Source: Nocardioides sp. YR527
GTDB taxonomy: Bacteria; Actinomycetota; Actinomycetes; Propionibacteriales; Nocardioidaceae
Length of the DNA stretch: 64,000 nt
Assembly (NCBI RefSeq): GCF_900101045.1
Contig: NZ_FNFN01000003.1
Location: 248,001 to 312,000, forward strand
Direction: 5' to 3'
Both the position numbers and the translations under genes were made by a program. Below are positions 17,190 to 26,984 of the stretch, piece after piece. Position 1 is the first letter of the stretch, and every line of letters starts with the position of its first letter. The notes under the pieces are model-generated. The model did no database searches, was not told the DNA's origin, and saw nothing but the letters and a program-made list of their open reading frames with translations.

Positions 17190-19547
17190 TCACGGCAGCC
17201 GGGCGAGAGCCGGCTTGACCACCGAGGTCTTGTCGGGGATCGCGTTCCAGCGCTCCGGGAGGACCGCGCGGTGCGGGCCGACCTCGAGGAGGACCACGTT
17301 GCGGTAGGTCATCCCGTACGTCTCGACATAGGGCGCCAGCGAGGTGAGCAGGTCCTTCGCACGCCACTGAGCGGCGTCGAGCACGAGCACGTCGGTGTCG
17401 AAGGCGTCGAAGTCGAAGGCGTGCCGCTGGTGGCCGTCACGACGCAGGTCGGCCGCCTCGGTGGTGCGCTCGGCCTGCTTGTTGGCGGCGGCGTGGATCT
17501 GCTGGAAACCGCTGACCGCACGGGTGCCGACGACGTCGGCGGCAGCCAGCAGGTTGCCCTGCAGGTCGGTGTCGGCCAGCCCGGCGATGTCCTCGGTCAG
17601 CACGGCGGAGACCGGGAGGACGACGAGCTTGTCGACGTCGGGGAGCAGGTCGGCGACCACGAGCCGCTCGACCTGGCCGATCGGGAGCGTGCTGCCGTCG
17701 GGCTGCTTGATGCCGTCGAAGCCGGACACGTCCAGCGCGCTGAGCGTGATCCCCGGCCGGGCGAGCTCGTCGAGCCGCAGGTCGGTGCCGCCGGTGTGGA
17801 CCCACAGGTGGACCGGACGGGACGAGTAGGCGGCGATGGACTTGATCAGCCGGCGCAGCTTCGGGCGCTGCTTCGGGCGGGCCGAGACGGCGACGTGGAT
17901 CGCGTCGGCCGGGACCTGCTCCGGGGTGCTGACCGGGTTGCTGCGTACGTCCTCGGCGATCGAGCTGACCAGCTCGCCCACCTTGCGGGCACCGGCCCGG
18001 CGCTCACGGGCGATCTCGACGTCGGCGGCGTTCATCTCGCGCCACTGCGTGTAGACCTCCTCGACGCTCGCGCCCGAGAAGATCTTGGTGAGGATCGTCT
18101 CGAGCCGGTCGTTCATGCCCTCCCGGATGCCGTCGAACTCGTCCGGCGTGAGCGGGTTGAGCCCCGCGAAGCGCGGGTCGGAGAGGTTCTTGGGGCGGAA
18201 GTCGATGTCGATGCCGATGCTGCGACCGGGCAGGTAGCAGTGCAGGCGGCTGGTGACCAGCTTCTGGTGGTCGCGACGGTAGCCCTCGAGCATCGAGATC
18301 GCGTCGTCGATGTTCTGCACGAACGGCCGGAACCGGACCTCGTCGAGGCCACCCTGGGCGTAGGTCGGGGCGCCCTCGGGGATGGAGCCGTCGAAGACGT
18401 CGACGTAGCCGACCGGCGCGTCCGGGCCGGGGAGCTCCTCGGCGTCCGGGAAGACCGTCGAGACCGTGGTGGTGAGGCAGCCGGAGAAGAAGGCGGGCAC
18501 ACCGACGGAGAGCAGGATGTCGACGGTCGTCCAGTCGCGGCAGCCGATCGGGGCGTACTTCTTCAGGTACTCGATCGTCTCGTCGGTCATCATCGCGCGG
18601 GTGCTGCAGTGGAACGAGACGAAGATCGGGCGCAGGTTCTTGTGGAACGGCATCCCGTAGCGCATCTCGAAGATGGGGTGCATGTACCACCCGAAGCCGA
18701 GCATCCAGGTGTCCTTCGGGACCGGCTGGTACATCGACGCGTCGCGCTGCAGGGTCATCAGCTGGACCTTGGCGGACAGGCCCTCGCGGACGCGCTCGGG
18801 GCGGACCCGGTCGCGCAGCCGGTTGGCCAGGTCGTCGAGCTCGGACTCGCCGGTGAACTCGAGGTCCTTGTGGCGCACCACGTGGCCGAGGGAGGCGACG
18901 GTCTGGACGTGGTCGCCGATGTTGGCCGAGGCACGGGAGCGACCGGGGTGGCCGTAGTCGACGACGGCGTAGGAGACGGTGCCCTCCGGCGCGGCCGGGG
19001 CGTCGGGCTCGTCGTTGTCGGCCGCCACCCACGAGCGCAGCCAGTCACGGCTCTCGACGGTCCACTTGGTGTCGCCGTTGGTGCCGTCGCCGACGGCCTC
19101 GTCGAGCCGGGCGTAGAGGCTGCGGGCCAGCTCCTGGTCGCCGAAGCCGAAGACGCGGCTGGTCATCGCGAGCCACGCGCGCCCCGGGACGTACGCAGCG
19201 CCGGACTCGGCGAGGTCGCGCAGGGTCGCGCGGGTCGCGTCGGGGTCGACGTGGAGGCCGGACATGACGTACTCGTCGGCGGCCTTGGCGGCCCACTCCT
19301 CGACCGGGATGCCCTGGAAGAGGGCCCAGGCGCGCTCGTAGAAGCCGCCACCGGCGGCGTTCACGGCACCGTCGAGGTCAGCAGCGACGACGAGCGGCTC
19401 GACCTCGATGGAGATCGGCGCCGGCTTGCCGGCCGAGTCCGCGGCCTGCGGTGCGCCCTCCGAGATGGACGGGACGCGAGCGGTCAGGCTCTGACGCAGG
19501 CGCTCGGGAAGCAGCTGGCGAGCGAGTCGTCGAGCTGGGCTGGCCAT
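17190..19547 (-). CDS. Pyruvyl-transferase-like and GT8-like fusion protein
   Basis: 785 residues. About 185-500 resembles polysaccharide pyruvyl transferases: YAVVDYGHPG with ANIGDHVQ (about 205-215), then GCRDWTTVDIL and VPAFFSGCLTTT. About 545-785 resembles GT8 enzymes: IHVAVSARPKQRPKLRRL and DVDKLVVLPVSAVLTEDI, but where GT8 has its DxD the sequence reads LPVSAV, so the metal site looks lost. The N-terminal 180 residues are helical and unassigned. ATG 19547 has AAGGAG four bases upstream. It is convergent with the TagF-like gene and divergent from the GT4 gene. The family calls are moderate; function is a guess. Confidence 0.6.
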   Translation of the reverse strand: MASPARRLARQLLPERLRQSLTARVPSISEGAPQAADSAGKPAPISIEVEPLVVAADLDGAVNAAGGGFYERAWALFQGIPVEEWAAKAADEYVMSGLHVDPDATRATLRDLAESGAAYVPGRAWLAMTSRVFGFGDQELARSLYARLDEAVGDGTNGDTKWTVESRDWLRSWVAADNDEPDAPAAPEGTVSYAVVDYGHPGRSRASANIGDHVQTVASLGHVVRHKDLEFTGESELDDLANRLRDRVRPERVREGLSAKVQLMTLQRDASMYQPVPKDTWMLGFGWYMHPIFEMRYGMPFHKNLRPIFVSFHCSTRAMMTDETIEYLKKYAPIGCRDWTTVDILLSVGVPAFFSGCLTTTVSTVFPDAEELPGPDAPVGYVDVFDGSIPEGAPTYAQGGLDEVRFRPFVQNIDDAISMLEGYRRDHQKLVTSRLHCYLPGRSIGIDIDFRPKNLSDPRFAGLNPLTPDEFDGIREGMNDRLETILTKIFSGASVEEVYTQWREMNAADVEIARERRAGARKVGELVSSIAEDVRSNPVSTPEQVPADAIHVAVSARPKQRPKLRRLIKSIAAYSSRPVHLWVHTGGTDLRLDELARPGITLSALDVSGFDGIKQPDGSTLPIGQVERLVVADLLPDVDKLVVLPVSAVLTEDIAGLADTDLQGNLLAAADVVGTRAVSGFQQIHAAANKQAERTTEAADLRRDGHQRHAFDFDAFDTDVLVLDAAQWRAKDLLTSLAPYVETYGMTYRNVVLLEVGPHRAVLPERWNAIPDKTSVVKPALARLP

Positions 19548-19694
19548 GGGACTCCTTCATTGATGGTTCGACGCAGTGTCGTCGGGCGGAGCCGCGATGT
19601 TCGCGGTCCGTTCACACGTTTCCCCCTATGATCCAGGCCGGATATCCTGCCCGAAGAATCGGCAATCCCCAAAGACGCCGACTAATCTCTGCGC

Positions 19695-21632
19695 ATGCCG
19701 ATCCCCAACCCCCACGAGCAGGTCGCGTTCCCCGAGGGCCGCTACCTCACGATGTGCAACGAGATCGCGACCAAGTTCGGTGGACAGACGCGGGCGATGA
19801 TCATGCGCAACCGCCTGATCACCCAGCACACCGGGATCCCGACCACGCTGCTGACCACCGAGTCGAAGCCCGTCTACGACGAGGTGCGCGAGGTGCTGCG
19901 CGAGTCGGGCCAGCTGGTCGAGGGCATGGACCTCCTCAACCTCTACGAGTGGTACCGCCACAACACCCCGACCGACGCGCCGGACGAGTCCGTGGCCGCG
20001 CTCGGGGGCCGGCTGGCCGAGGTCGCCGGCACGACCACCTCGGACGTGCTCCACCCCGACGGCACCGTCTACTACACCGCCCACTCGCAGTCCGGGAAGG
20101 ACCTGGCGCGCGACTACCGTCGCACCGACGGGTCGATCTACCTGCGGGCGCCGGGTCCGGGTGCCCCGGCCGCGTCCCGGGTGCCCTACATCCTCACCGA
20201 CGCCGAGGGGCTCCCGATCCGGTCGTGGGAGACCGTGGGCGGCTGGCTGTGGCACTGGCTCGAGCTTCTCGCCGGTGACGCCGAGCGGGTCTTCTTCGTG
20301 ACCGACTCCCGGTTCGCGCTGCGCGACGTCATGCCCCGCCAGGACGACCGCTTCTACTTCCTCCACCTCATGCACAACAACCATGTCGTGAAGGAGCGGC
20401 GCTGGAACTCCCAGCTCTCGGGCAAGTACGCGCCGCTGCTCGACAACATCCACGAGTACGACGCCCTGGTCAACCTGACCCATCGTCAGTCCGAGCACCT
20501 CGCGATGCGTTACGGCTCGACCTCGCACCGGTTCGTCGTGCCCAACCCGGTCGAGCTGCCGGAGCTGCCCGAGACGATGCCCGAGCGGGAGCCGGCGACG
20601 TTCGTCACCGTCGCCCGCCTCGAGCCGCAGAAGCGCCTCGAGCACGCCATCAAGGCCTTCGCGAAGGTGATCGAGAAGCGGCCCGAGGCCAAGTTCCAGA
20701 TCTACGGCGACGGCAAGCTCTACAAGCCGCTCGCGGACCTGATCGAGACCCTCGACGTCGGCAAGAACGTCCAGCTCATGGGTCACGACCCGCGAGCGAA
20801 GGAAGCGCTGCTGCACGCCACCGGCTTCATCATGACCAGCGTCAACGAGGGCTACCCCCTCGCCACCCTCGAGTCGCTCTCCTTCGGCTGCCCGGTGATC
20901 AGCTACGACATCAACTACGGTCCGCGCGAGCAGATCGCCGACGGTGTCGACGGCTTCATCGTCGAGGCCGAGGACATCGACGCGGTCGCCGAGCGCTGCA
21001 TCCAGATGATCGACGACCCGGCGAAGGTGGCCGAGATGTCCCGCAAGGCCCTGGAGAAGGCGAGCAAGCACGACTGGCGCGCGTTCCTCGAGGACTGGCG
21101 GGTCGCCTTCGAGGGTGCGGTCGCGCAGCGGCCGGGCCGGATCGAGAAGGCACGTGCCCGGCTCGACGTGCACGCCCTCGGCTGGGCGCGCCCGATGCCC
21201 GAGGGCGTCGCGACCCGCCTGCCGGGTCCGGCCGGCCGGTTGGGTCGCACCCAGGCGAGCTCGGCCGCCTTCCGTGACTCCCGTACGCTCCGCTTCGACG
21301 CCACGCTCAACGTGATGGGCGAGTGGCCGAAGGGCGTGATGGCCGACCGCATCGTCACCCTCGACGCCGTGTGCAACGAGACCGGCGAGGTGGCCGCGCT
21401 GCCGCTCGACGTCTCACCCGGGGGCCGGGGCGAGTTCCGGCTCGCCTCCAGGTTCGACCTCGCGGAGGTCTTCGAGGAGTTCTCCGAGGACGCGCGCAAC
21501 CTCGACCTGCGGCTCCGGTTCACCGTCCACAACTGGAACTGGCAGACCAGGCTCGGCCGGCCCCGCGAGGTCCGCCCGAACTTCGAGGTGTCGTTCGGCC
21601 CGAACGACGTGCTTCACCTGCAGCGGCGCTGA
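19695..21632 (+). CDS. GT4 glycosyltransferase, TagE-like
   Basis: 645 residues. The N-terminus (FGGQTRAMIMRNRLI) and central HLMHNNHVV resemble teichoic acid glucosyltransferases (TagE/GtfA type). The GT-B C-terminal domain shows TVARLEPQKRLEHAI (about 300), FQIYGDGK, and the donor-binding stretch SVNEGYPLATLESLSFGCPV with the EX7E glutamates. About 140 C-terminal residues after the catalytic core form an extra beta-rich domain. Likely adds a sugar to the wall polymer. It ends ten bases before the convergent methyltransferase gene. Confidence 0.85.
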   Translation: MPIPNPHEQVAFPEGRYLTMCNEIATKFGGQTRAMIMRNRLITQHTGIPTTLLTTESKPVYDEVREVLRESGQLVEGMDLLNLYEWYRHNTPTDAPDESVAALGGRLAEVAGTTTSDVLHPDGTVYYTAHSQSGKDLARDYRRTDGSIYLRAPGPGAPAASRVPYILTDAEGLPIRSWETVGGWLWHWLELLAGDAERVFFVTDSRFALRDVMPRQDDRFYFLHLMHNNHVVKERRWNSQLSGKYAPLLDNIHEYDALVNLTHRQSEHLAMRYGSTSHRFVVPNPVELPELPETMPEREPATFVTVARLEPQKRLEHAIKAFAKVIEKRPEAKFQIYGDGKLYKPLADLIETLDVGKNVQLMGHDPRAKEALLHATGFIMTSVNEGYPLATLESLSFGCPVISYDINYGPREQIADGVDGFIVEAEDIDAVAERCIQMIDDPAKVAEMSRKALEKASKHDWRAFLEDWRVAFEGAVAQRPGRIEKARARLDVHALGWARPMPEGVATRLPGPAGRLGRTQASSAAFRDSRTLRFDATLNVMGEWPKGVMADRIVTLDAVCNETGEVAALPLDVSPGGRGEFRLASRFDLAEVFEEFSEDARNLDLRLRFTVHNWNWQTRLGRPREVRPNFEVSFGPNDVLHLQRR

Positions 21633-21642
21633 CCGGCGGTCG

Positions 21643-23202
21643 TCAGGATCCAGCCGTGCGGACGACGTGGAGCTTCGTACGCCGCTCCAGCCGGAAGCCG
21701 GGACGGTCCTTGAAGTACTCGTCGACCGCGTCGCGGCACCCGCTGTAGTGGAAGTAGTCGTCGAGCACGATCCGTCCACCCACGACCAGGTGAGGGGCGA
21801 TCCGCTCGAGGCAGGTCATCGTCGACTCGTACCAGTCGCCGTCGAGGTGGGCGAAGGCGACCGGCTCGTCGATCTTCAGCGTGTCCTGGAACAGGCCCTG
21901 GACCAGCTCGACGCTGTGCTGCGCCGGGTCGATCCCGTGCCTGGTGAATGAGTCGCTCACCTCGTCGTAGAGGTTGTCGCGGTAGCCGTAGTAGGTCTCC
22001 CCGCCGATCCCCTTCGAGGTGCCGCTGACGATCTTCCGATAGCGCTTGTGCACGTCCTCGCCGTCGCGCTCGGACGGCTCCGGGATCATCCCGAAGACGT
22101 CGTAGACCCGCATCGGCCGCTTCGGGTCCTTCGCCGCCGCCATCACGATCGCGGAGCCGCCCAGCGCCGCCCCGGTCTCGATGATCAGCCCGGGCCGGTC
22201 CTGGATGTCGGCCTCCAGCACCTGGCGGGCGAGCACCTGCAGGTTCTCGGGCTTGAGGTAGGTGAGGTGCTCGGCGCGGACGGCGTCGAGGACGGTGCTG
22301 ACCTCGGCGGGGAGTACGAGGTCGACCAGTGGGTCGCGTACGGACTCCCGGGTGCGTACGGTCTCCGTCCTCAGCCTCTCGAGCTCGGCCTGGAGCTCCG
22401 CGGTGGTCGGAGATGTCTTCGTCTCGGTCTCGGGCCGCTTCGTCGCGGGCCGCGTGCCGTCGGCGGGCTTGCGTGCGACCACGACGTAGTTCTTCGGCAT
22501 CCCTCGCTCGAGGCGGCGACCGGAGACCTCCAGCCGCGCGTAGAGGCGGCTGAGGTGGACGGCGAGCTTCTGGTTGAGGAGCACGATCGGGGCGACGTAG
22601 GCGAGCTTCCAGCGCAGGCCCCGCCCGCTGAGCTCGCCTGTGCTCGCGGGGAGGTTCTTCGCCATCATCTGGTAGCTGTAGGCGACCGTGCCGAAATAGC
22701 CCTCGAGCCAGTTCATCCGGGCGATCTCGAAGCCTGCCTCCTCGAACATCTTCCGCAGCGAGAACTGGGTGTAGCGGAAGAAGTCGTAGGGCTTCTGGTG
22801 CTCGGCGAAGAACAGCGGCGCGGAGAGGAAGATCCGCCCGCCCGGCTTGAGCACGCGGTAGAGCTCGGCGATGGCCTTCTCCGGCTCTGGCACGTGCTCG
22901 AGGACCTGGTTGCAGATCACCCGGTCGAAGCTGCCGTCATCGACCGGGATGTCGGTGATGTCGCAGACGTAGTCGAGGGGAGCGTACGCCGAGCTCAGCT
23001 GGGCGAAGTCGGCCGCCTCGTAGCGGGCGTGCTTGAACAGTTTCCGGTAGGGCGATCGGCCCGCACCGGCGTCGAGCACACGCATGCCGCGCTTGGTGCC
23101 CTTGGCGAAGCGCGCCATCTCCTGGCGGAGACGTACGCGGGATGGATTGATGTGCTGGGGCTGAACCGTTCTACCGCGATCCTGCCGGGCTCTGGGCCAC
23201 AT
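21643..23202 (-). CDS. Two-domain methyltransferase (class I SAM plus TylF/MycF-type)
   Basis: 519 residues with two SAM-dependent domains. The first (about 35-190) has [15 protein letters not shown] and [16 protein letters not shown], the Methyltransf_11 pattern. A short charged linker with coiled-coil character (about 255-290, [14 protein letters not shown]) follows. The second (about 300-519) has [17 protein letters not shown] and [19 protein letters not shown] with GGRIVLDDY, typical of TylF/macrocin O-methyltransferases. The two activities in one chain suggest double O-methylation of a sugar in the polymer. Start ATG 23202; ten bases separate it from the acyltransferase upstream. Confidence 0.85.
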   Translation of the reverse strand: MWPRARQDRGRTVQPQHINPSRVRLRQEMARFAKGTKRGMRVLDAGAGRSPYRKLFKHARYEAADFAQLSSAYAPLDYVCDITDIPVDDGSFDRVICNQVLEHVPEPEKAIAELYRVLKPGGRIFLSAPLFFAEHQKPYDFFRYTQFSLRKMFEEAGFEIARMNWLEGYFGTVAYSYQMMAKNLPASTGELSGRGLRWKLAYVAPIVLLNQKLAVHLSRLYARLEVSGRRLERGMPKNYVVVARKPADGTRPATKRPETETKTSPTTAELQAELERLRTETVRTRESVRDPLVDLVLPAEVSTVLDAVRAEHLTYLKPENLQVLARQVLEADIQDRPGLIIETGAALGGSAIVMAAAKDPKRPMRVYDVFGMIPEPSERDGEDVHKRYRKIVSGTSKGIGGETYYGYRDNLYDEVSDSFTRHGIDPAQHSVELVQGLFQDTLKIDEPVAFAHLDGDWYESTMTCLERIAPHLVVGGRIVLDDYFHYSGCRDAVDEYFKDRPGFRLERRTKLHVVRTAGS

Positions 23203-23211
23203 GGAGCGACA

Positions 23212-24342
23212 TTAGCGCCCCTGAAGCGGAGTCTCCCGTAAACCACGCAAGACGGCGTCGCGCACCGGGTCGTGGAGGCGGCGCTCGACGAGGTAGTGGA
23301 GCGCGATGGCCAGCACGAGGGCGGTCGAGACGGCAGCTGCCAGGACGACGTACTCGTCGTACTGGCCGTGGAACATGTCGATCACCCAGAACGCGAACTG
23401 CGCGTGGATCAGGTAGAGCGGGTACGTCAGCGCCCCGAGCGTCGTCAGGAAGCGCGCCTCCACCCGGCCCAGCGGGCCGGCCGAGACCAGCCAGACGAGC
23501 GCCGCGAACCCCACGATCGCCCAGCCGGTGACCACCGGCGAGACCGTGGCGCCGACGAGCTCGGTCGCGCGGTCGGCGTACTCGGTGGCCTGGCGGATGC
23601 CGAGGATGACGTTGTAGGCCACCGCGAGCCAGGCGATGAACGAGTTGCCGAACCGGTAGATGAGGAACAGCGCCATGCCCATCGCGAAGAACGGGGCGTA
23701 CTCGGCGAACAGGAGCGAGTTGAGCATCCCGGAATCGGTCGCCCGGGCGATCTGGGCCAGCAGCGGCCACAGGAAGACCACCGCGATGACCCGCTGCTTG
23801 GTGATCCCGACGAGCAGGAAGACCCCGATCAGCAGGTAGAACTTGAGCTCGATCCAGAGCGTCCAGAAGGCACCCTGGGCGCTGAGTACGTCCCAGGCGT
23901 CCTGCGTCATCGTCATGTTGATCAGGCCGCCGACGAATCCCTGGTCGCGGCCGCCCTTCCAGTAGGCCTGGAGGACCAGCGTGATGATGACCGCGACCCA
24001 GTAGGCCGGGAAAAGCCGGGCGACCCGGGAGGAGACGAACCGGGGCAGGTCGCGACCCCACGCGGTCATCAGGATCACGAAGCCGCTGATGATGAAGAAG
24101 AGCTCCACGCCGAGGTAGCCGTAGCGGGTGACGTGGTTGAGGGTCGGGAAGACCTCCCGGGGGTCGAGGCCCCAGTACGGGGTCGCGATGCCGGTGAGGT
24201 GGTAGCCCACGACGACCGCTGCCGCGATGAAGCGGAGCGCGTCCAGCGCGCCGAGCCGGGAGCGGCGTACGGCCTTCTTCGGTGCGGGCGCGGGTGCGGA
24301 GGCGGGGGCCGTGTCCTCGGAGACGGTGGGAGCGCTGGTCAT
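23212..24342 (-). CDS. OafA-type membrane O-acyltransferase (acyltransferase family 3)
   Basis: 376 residues with about ten transmembrane segments. LGALDALRFIAAAVVVGYHL at the first helix holds the conserved Arg and the catalytic His; GVELFFIISGFVI and RFVSSRVARLFPAYW are family signatures. Such proteins O-acylate surface polysaccharides using cytoplasmic acyl-CoA. The N-terminal 30 residues are an Ala/Pro/Lys-rich cytoplasmic tail. It starts four bases after the stop of the CDP-ribitol synthase gene, in the same operon. Confidence 0.9.
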   Translation of the reverse strand: MTSAPTVSEDTAPASAPAPAPKKAVRRSRLGALDALRFIAAAVVVGYHLTGIATPYWGLDPREVFPTLNHVTRYGYLGVELFFIISGFVILMTAWGRDLPRFVSSRVARLFPAYWVAVIITLVLQAYWKGGRDQGFVGGLINMTMTQDAWDVLSAQGAFWTLWIELKFYLLIGVFLLVGITKQRVIAVVFLWPLLAQIARATDSGMLNSLLFAEYAPFFAMGMALFLIYRFGNSFIAWLAVAYNVILGIRQATEYADRATELVGATVSPVVTGWAIVGFAALVWLVSAGPLGRVEARFLTTLGALTYPLYLIHAQFAFWVIDMFHGQYDEYVVLAAAVSTALVLAIALHYLVERRLHDPVRDAVLRGLRETPLQGR

Positions 24343-24346
24343 CGGG

Positions 24347-25762
24347 TCAGTTCCCCGCCGCGGCGTCCAGGGCCTCCTGGATCGGGTCGATGCGGCGCAG
24401 GTCGATGACGTGGCCGGTGCTCGACGCGATCAGGGTGTCCAGCGACGCCCGCGCGACCGCCTTCGACTCCAGGAGCGTGTGGGACGGCTCCTGGCCGAAC
24501 GCCTTGGTGCGCATCGGGGTGGCGGTGCGCTCGGGGTTGATCGCGTTGACGCGTACGCCCTGGTCGGCCCACTCGTCGGCGAGGGCCTGGGTCAGGTTGA
24601 CCGTGGCCGCTTTCGCGGAGGAGTAGAGCGCGTAGCCGCGGCGACCGCGGGTGTAGGAGCTCGAGGTGAAGAAGAGCAGCGAGCCCTTCGCCCGGGCGAG
24701 GTAGGGGAAGAACTCCTGGGCGATCAGGACCGGCGCGATGTAGTTGATCTCGGTCGCGTTGTAGATCGTCTCCTCCGAGACGGTGGCGAGCTCGCCGCGC
24801 GGCAGCACACCGGCCGTGTTGACCACGAAGTCGATCGAGCCGAAGCGCTTGCCGGCGTCGGCCGCCGCGGCGACGATGTCGGCCCGCTTGGCGACGTCGG
24901 TGCTGGTGGCCGAGCGGCTGTAGGAGGCGACGTTGGCGCCGTAGGACTCGGCCAGCTCCGCGATGTCGGCGCCGATGCCGTAGCTGCCGCCGAAGACGAC
25001 CATGTTCTTGCCCTCGAGGGCGGCCCGGTAGTCGGCCTCGGCCTTCTGCGGGAACTGCTGGTGAGCGGTGAGCTGGAAGAGCTTGTCGGCGATGTAGACG
25101 TCGATCGGCTCGGTGACCTTCATGTTCTGCTCGTGACCGTCGACCACCCAGATCTTGGTGTCGGGCAGGTACTTCAGCACGACGCTGCAGTCGTCGGTCG
25201 CCTTGAACTCCGGGTCCTGGTCGGCGATCTCGTAGGCCCGCTTCAGGGTCGAGGCGAGGAAGGCCTGCGGGGTCTGGCCGCGACGCAGCCGCGAGCGGTC
25301 CGGGATCTGCGAGATGGTGTTGTCGTCGTTGAGCTCGATGATCGTGTCCGCGGACGGGATGGCCACGTCGACGGCCTGGTAGGTCACCAGCGCCTTGAAG
25401 CAGTCGGTGATCACGTCCTCGCTGAGCAGCGGACGTACGGCGTCGTGGAGGAGCACGTTGCAGTCCTCGCCCTCGGGGAGGGCGGCCAGGGCGCGCTTGG
25501 TCGTCTCGTTGCGGGTGTCGGCGCCCTCGAGGATCTTGGAGACCTTCGGGTAGCGGCCGTCGCGGGTCATCGCGTGCACGGCGTCGAGGTGGCCGGGGGC
25601 CATCAGGATGATGATCTCGTCGATCTGCGGGTGGCGGTCGAGCACGCCGAGGGTGTGCTCCATGATCGGCATCCCGGCGATCTTGATGAGCTGCTTCGGG
25701 ATGTCGAGACCCACGCGGGAGCCCACACCGCCGGCAAGCAGCACGGCAACGTTACGAAGCAC
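24347..25762 (-). CDS. Bifunctional ribitol-5-phosphate cytidylyltransferase / ribulose-5-phosphate reductase (Bcs1-like)
   Basis: About 471 residues from GTG 25762. The N-terminal IspD/TarI-type domain has VAVLLAGGVGSRVG, HDAVRPLLSEDVI and RGQTPQAFLAS. The C-terminal SDR domain (about 225-471) has VFGGSYGIGADIAEL, VVNTAGVLPRG and YSSAKAA (YxxxK). This is the domain order of Haemophilus Bcs1, which makes CDP-ribitol from ribulose-5-phosphate. It supports a ribitol-phosphate polymer here. Alternative starts are ATG 25810 and ATG 25879; GTG 25762 puts the nucleotide-binding loop at the usual place and has AAAGGG ten bases upstream. Confidence 0.85.
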   Translation of the reverse strand: MLRNVAVLLAGGVGSRVGLDIPKQLIKIAGMPIMEHTLGVLDRHPQIDEIIILMAPGHLDAVHAMTRDGRYPKVSKILEGADTRNETTKRALAALPEGEDCNVLLHDAVRPLLSEDVITDCFKALVTYQAVDVAIPSADTIIELNDDNTISQIPDRSRLRRGQTPQAFLASTLKRAYEIADQDPEFKATDDCSVVLKYLPDTKIWVVDGHEQNMKVTEPIDVYIADKLFQLTAHQQFPQKAEADYRAALEGKNMVVFGGSYGIGADIAELAESYGANVASYSRSATSTDVAKRADIVAAAADAGKRFGSIDFVVNTAGVLPRGELATVSEETIYNATEINYIAPVLIAQEFFPYLARAKGSLLFFTSSSYTRGRRGYALYSSAKAATVNLTQALADEWADQGVRVNAINPERTATPMRTKAFGQEPSHTLLESKAVARASLDTLIASSTGHVIDLRRIDPIQEALDAAAGN

Positions 25763-26063
25763 TGAACTCTGACCCTTTGATAGATGACGAGGAGGGGTGG
25801 ATTGTTCCATGATGCGCGCTGCGGACTCCAATGCTGGGGGCGAGGCGATACCGAGCCGTTGGTTCAGCGTGTGGTCCATCCGCGGTCTCGGCGGGTGTGA
25901 TGGCAGTCACGTCGACTTGATGTTTCGGAAGAGTGACCGGCGGCGTACCTTTGTTTCGTCTCGGTCACGGTGGCCGAGCAGGCAGGCACAACGTCTGGTA
26001 CCCATCCCGGCTCCGCTCACACGGGGGAGTGGTCGGAGGGACTGGAACGAAAGGTCTACAACC
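25763..26063. other. Divergent intergenic region, 301 bp
   Basis: Separates the minus-strand CDP-ribitol synthase operon from the plus-strand pan/nad operon, so it must carry promoters for both. If the synthase starts at 25879 or 25810, part of this region is coding. No repeat, terminator, tRNA or recognised riboswitch was seen, and no convincing -35/-10 pair. Confidence 0.5.
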
Positions 26064-26984
26064 ATGAACCCACTCAGGGTGGGCGTCGTCGGCGCGGGTC
26101 GCGTCGGGGCCGTCCTTGCAGCAGCCCTCAGGTCCGCCGGTCATGAGATCGTCGCGGTCGCCGGGGAGTCCGACGCCTCTCGCGGGCGCATCGCCTCGCT
26201 TCTCCCGGGTGTCCCGGTCGAGAAGCCGACCGCCGTCGCTCGCGCGTGCGACCTCCTTCTCCTCACCGTCCCCGACGACATGCTCGGCAACGTCGTCAAG
26301 ACGATGACCGACGCCGGCGCGATCCGGCCCGGGATGTACGTCGCGCACACCTCCGGCCGCCACGGCCTGGCGATCCTCGAGCCGGCCGCCGCGATCGGCG
26401 CCCACGTGATGGCCGTCCACCCGGCGATGACCTTCTCCGGCACCTCGGTCGACCTCGCCCGCCTCTCCGGCTGCGTCTTCGGGCTCACTGCCGCGACCCC
26501 TGCCGACCGGGCCTTCGCCGAGTCGCTGGTGCTCGACCTCGGCGGGAAGCCGATGTGGGTGCCCGAGGAGATGCGGACGCTCTACCACGCCGGGCTCGCC
26601 CACGGCGCGAACCACCTGGTCACCCTGGTCACCGAGGCGATGGAGATCCTCGCCGCCGCCGGCGCCACCGACCCCGCGGGCACCCTGCGGCCGCTGCTGA
26701 CGGCCGCCCTCGACAACGCCCTGGACCACGGCGACGCGGCGTTGACCGGCCCGATCGTCCGCGGCGACGCCGGCACGGTGGCCGCCCACCTCGACGACAT
26801 CCGCACCAACGCTCCGCAGACCCTGGCGTCGTACGTCTCGATGGCGCGGGCCACGCTCGACCGGGCCGTCTCGGACGGACGGCTGCTGCCCATCCGGGCG
26901 CTCAAGATCAAGAACCTGCTCGACGAGGCGGATCGGGCTGCCGTGCAGCCGCTGCCGCGTCCGATCCACACCTGGAACCAGTGA
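26064..26984 (+). CDS. Rossmann-like/DUF2520 domain oxidoreductase
   Basis: 306 residues. N-terminal NAD(P)-binding motif [17 protein letters not shown], then [11 protein letters not shown] and the HPAMTFSG segment typical of DUF2520 proteins. A helical C-terminal half resembles ketopantoate reductase (PanE) dimer domains. In actinobacteria this gene commonly precedes panC, and here it overlaps panC by one base (TGATG). A role as a PanE-like reductase in pantothenate synthesis is often suggested but not shown. The start is ATG 26064 with GAAAGG upstream; a longer frame to 25797 has no support. Confidence 0.85.
   Translation: MNPLRVGVVGAGRVGAVLAAALRSAGHEIVAVAGESDASRGRIASLLPGVPVEKPTAVARACDLLLLTVPDDMLGNVVKTMTDAGAIRPGMYVAHTSGRHGLAILEPAAAIGAHVMAVHPAMTFSGTSVDLARLSGCVFGLTAATPADRAFAESLVLDLGGKPMWVPEEMRTLYHAGLAHGANHLVTLVTEAMEILAAAGATDPAGTLRPLLTAALDNALDHGDAALTGPIVRGDAGTVAAHLDDIRTNAPQTLASYVSMARATLDRAVSDGRLLPIRALKIKNLLDEADRAAVQPLPRPIHTWNQ

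Noticed and set aside
25880..26063. Promoter with TTGATG and TACCTT upstream of the pan/nad operon
   Set aside because: The spacer would be 23 bases, too long for a normal sigma-70-type promoter.
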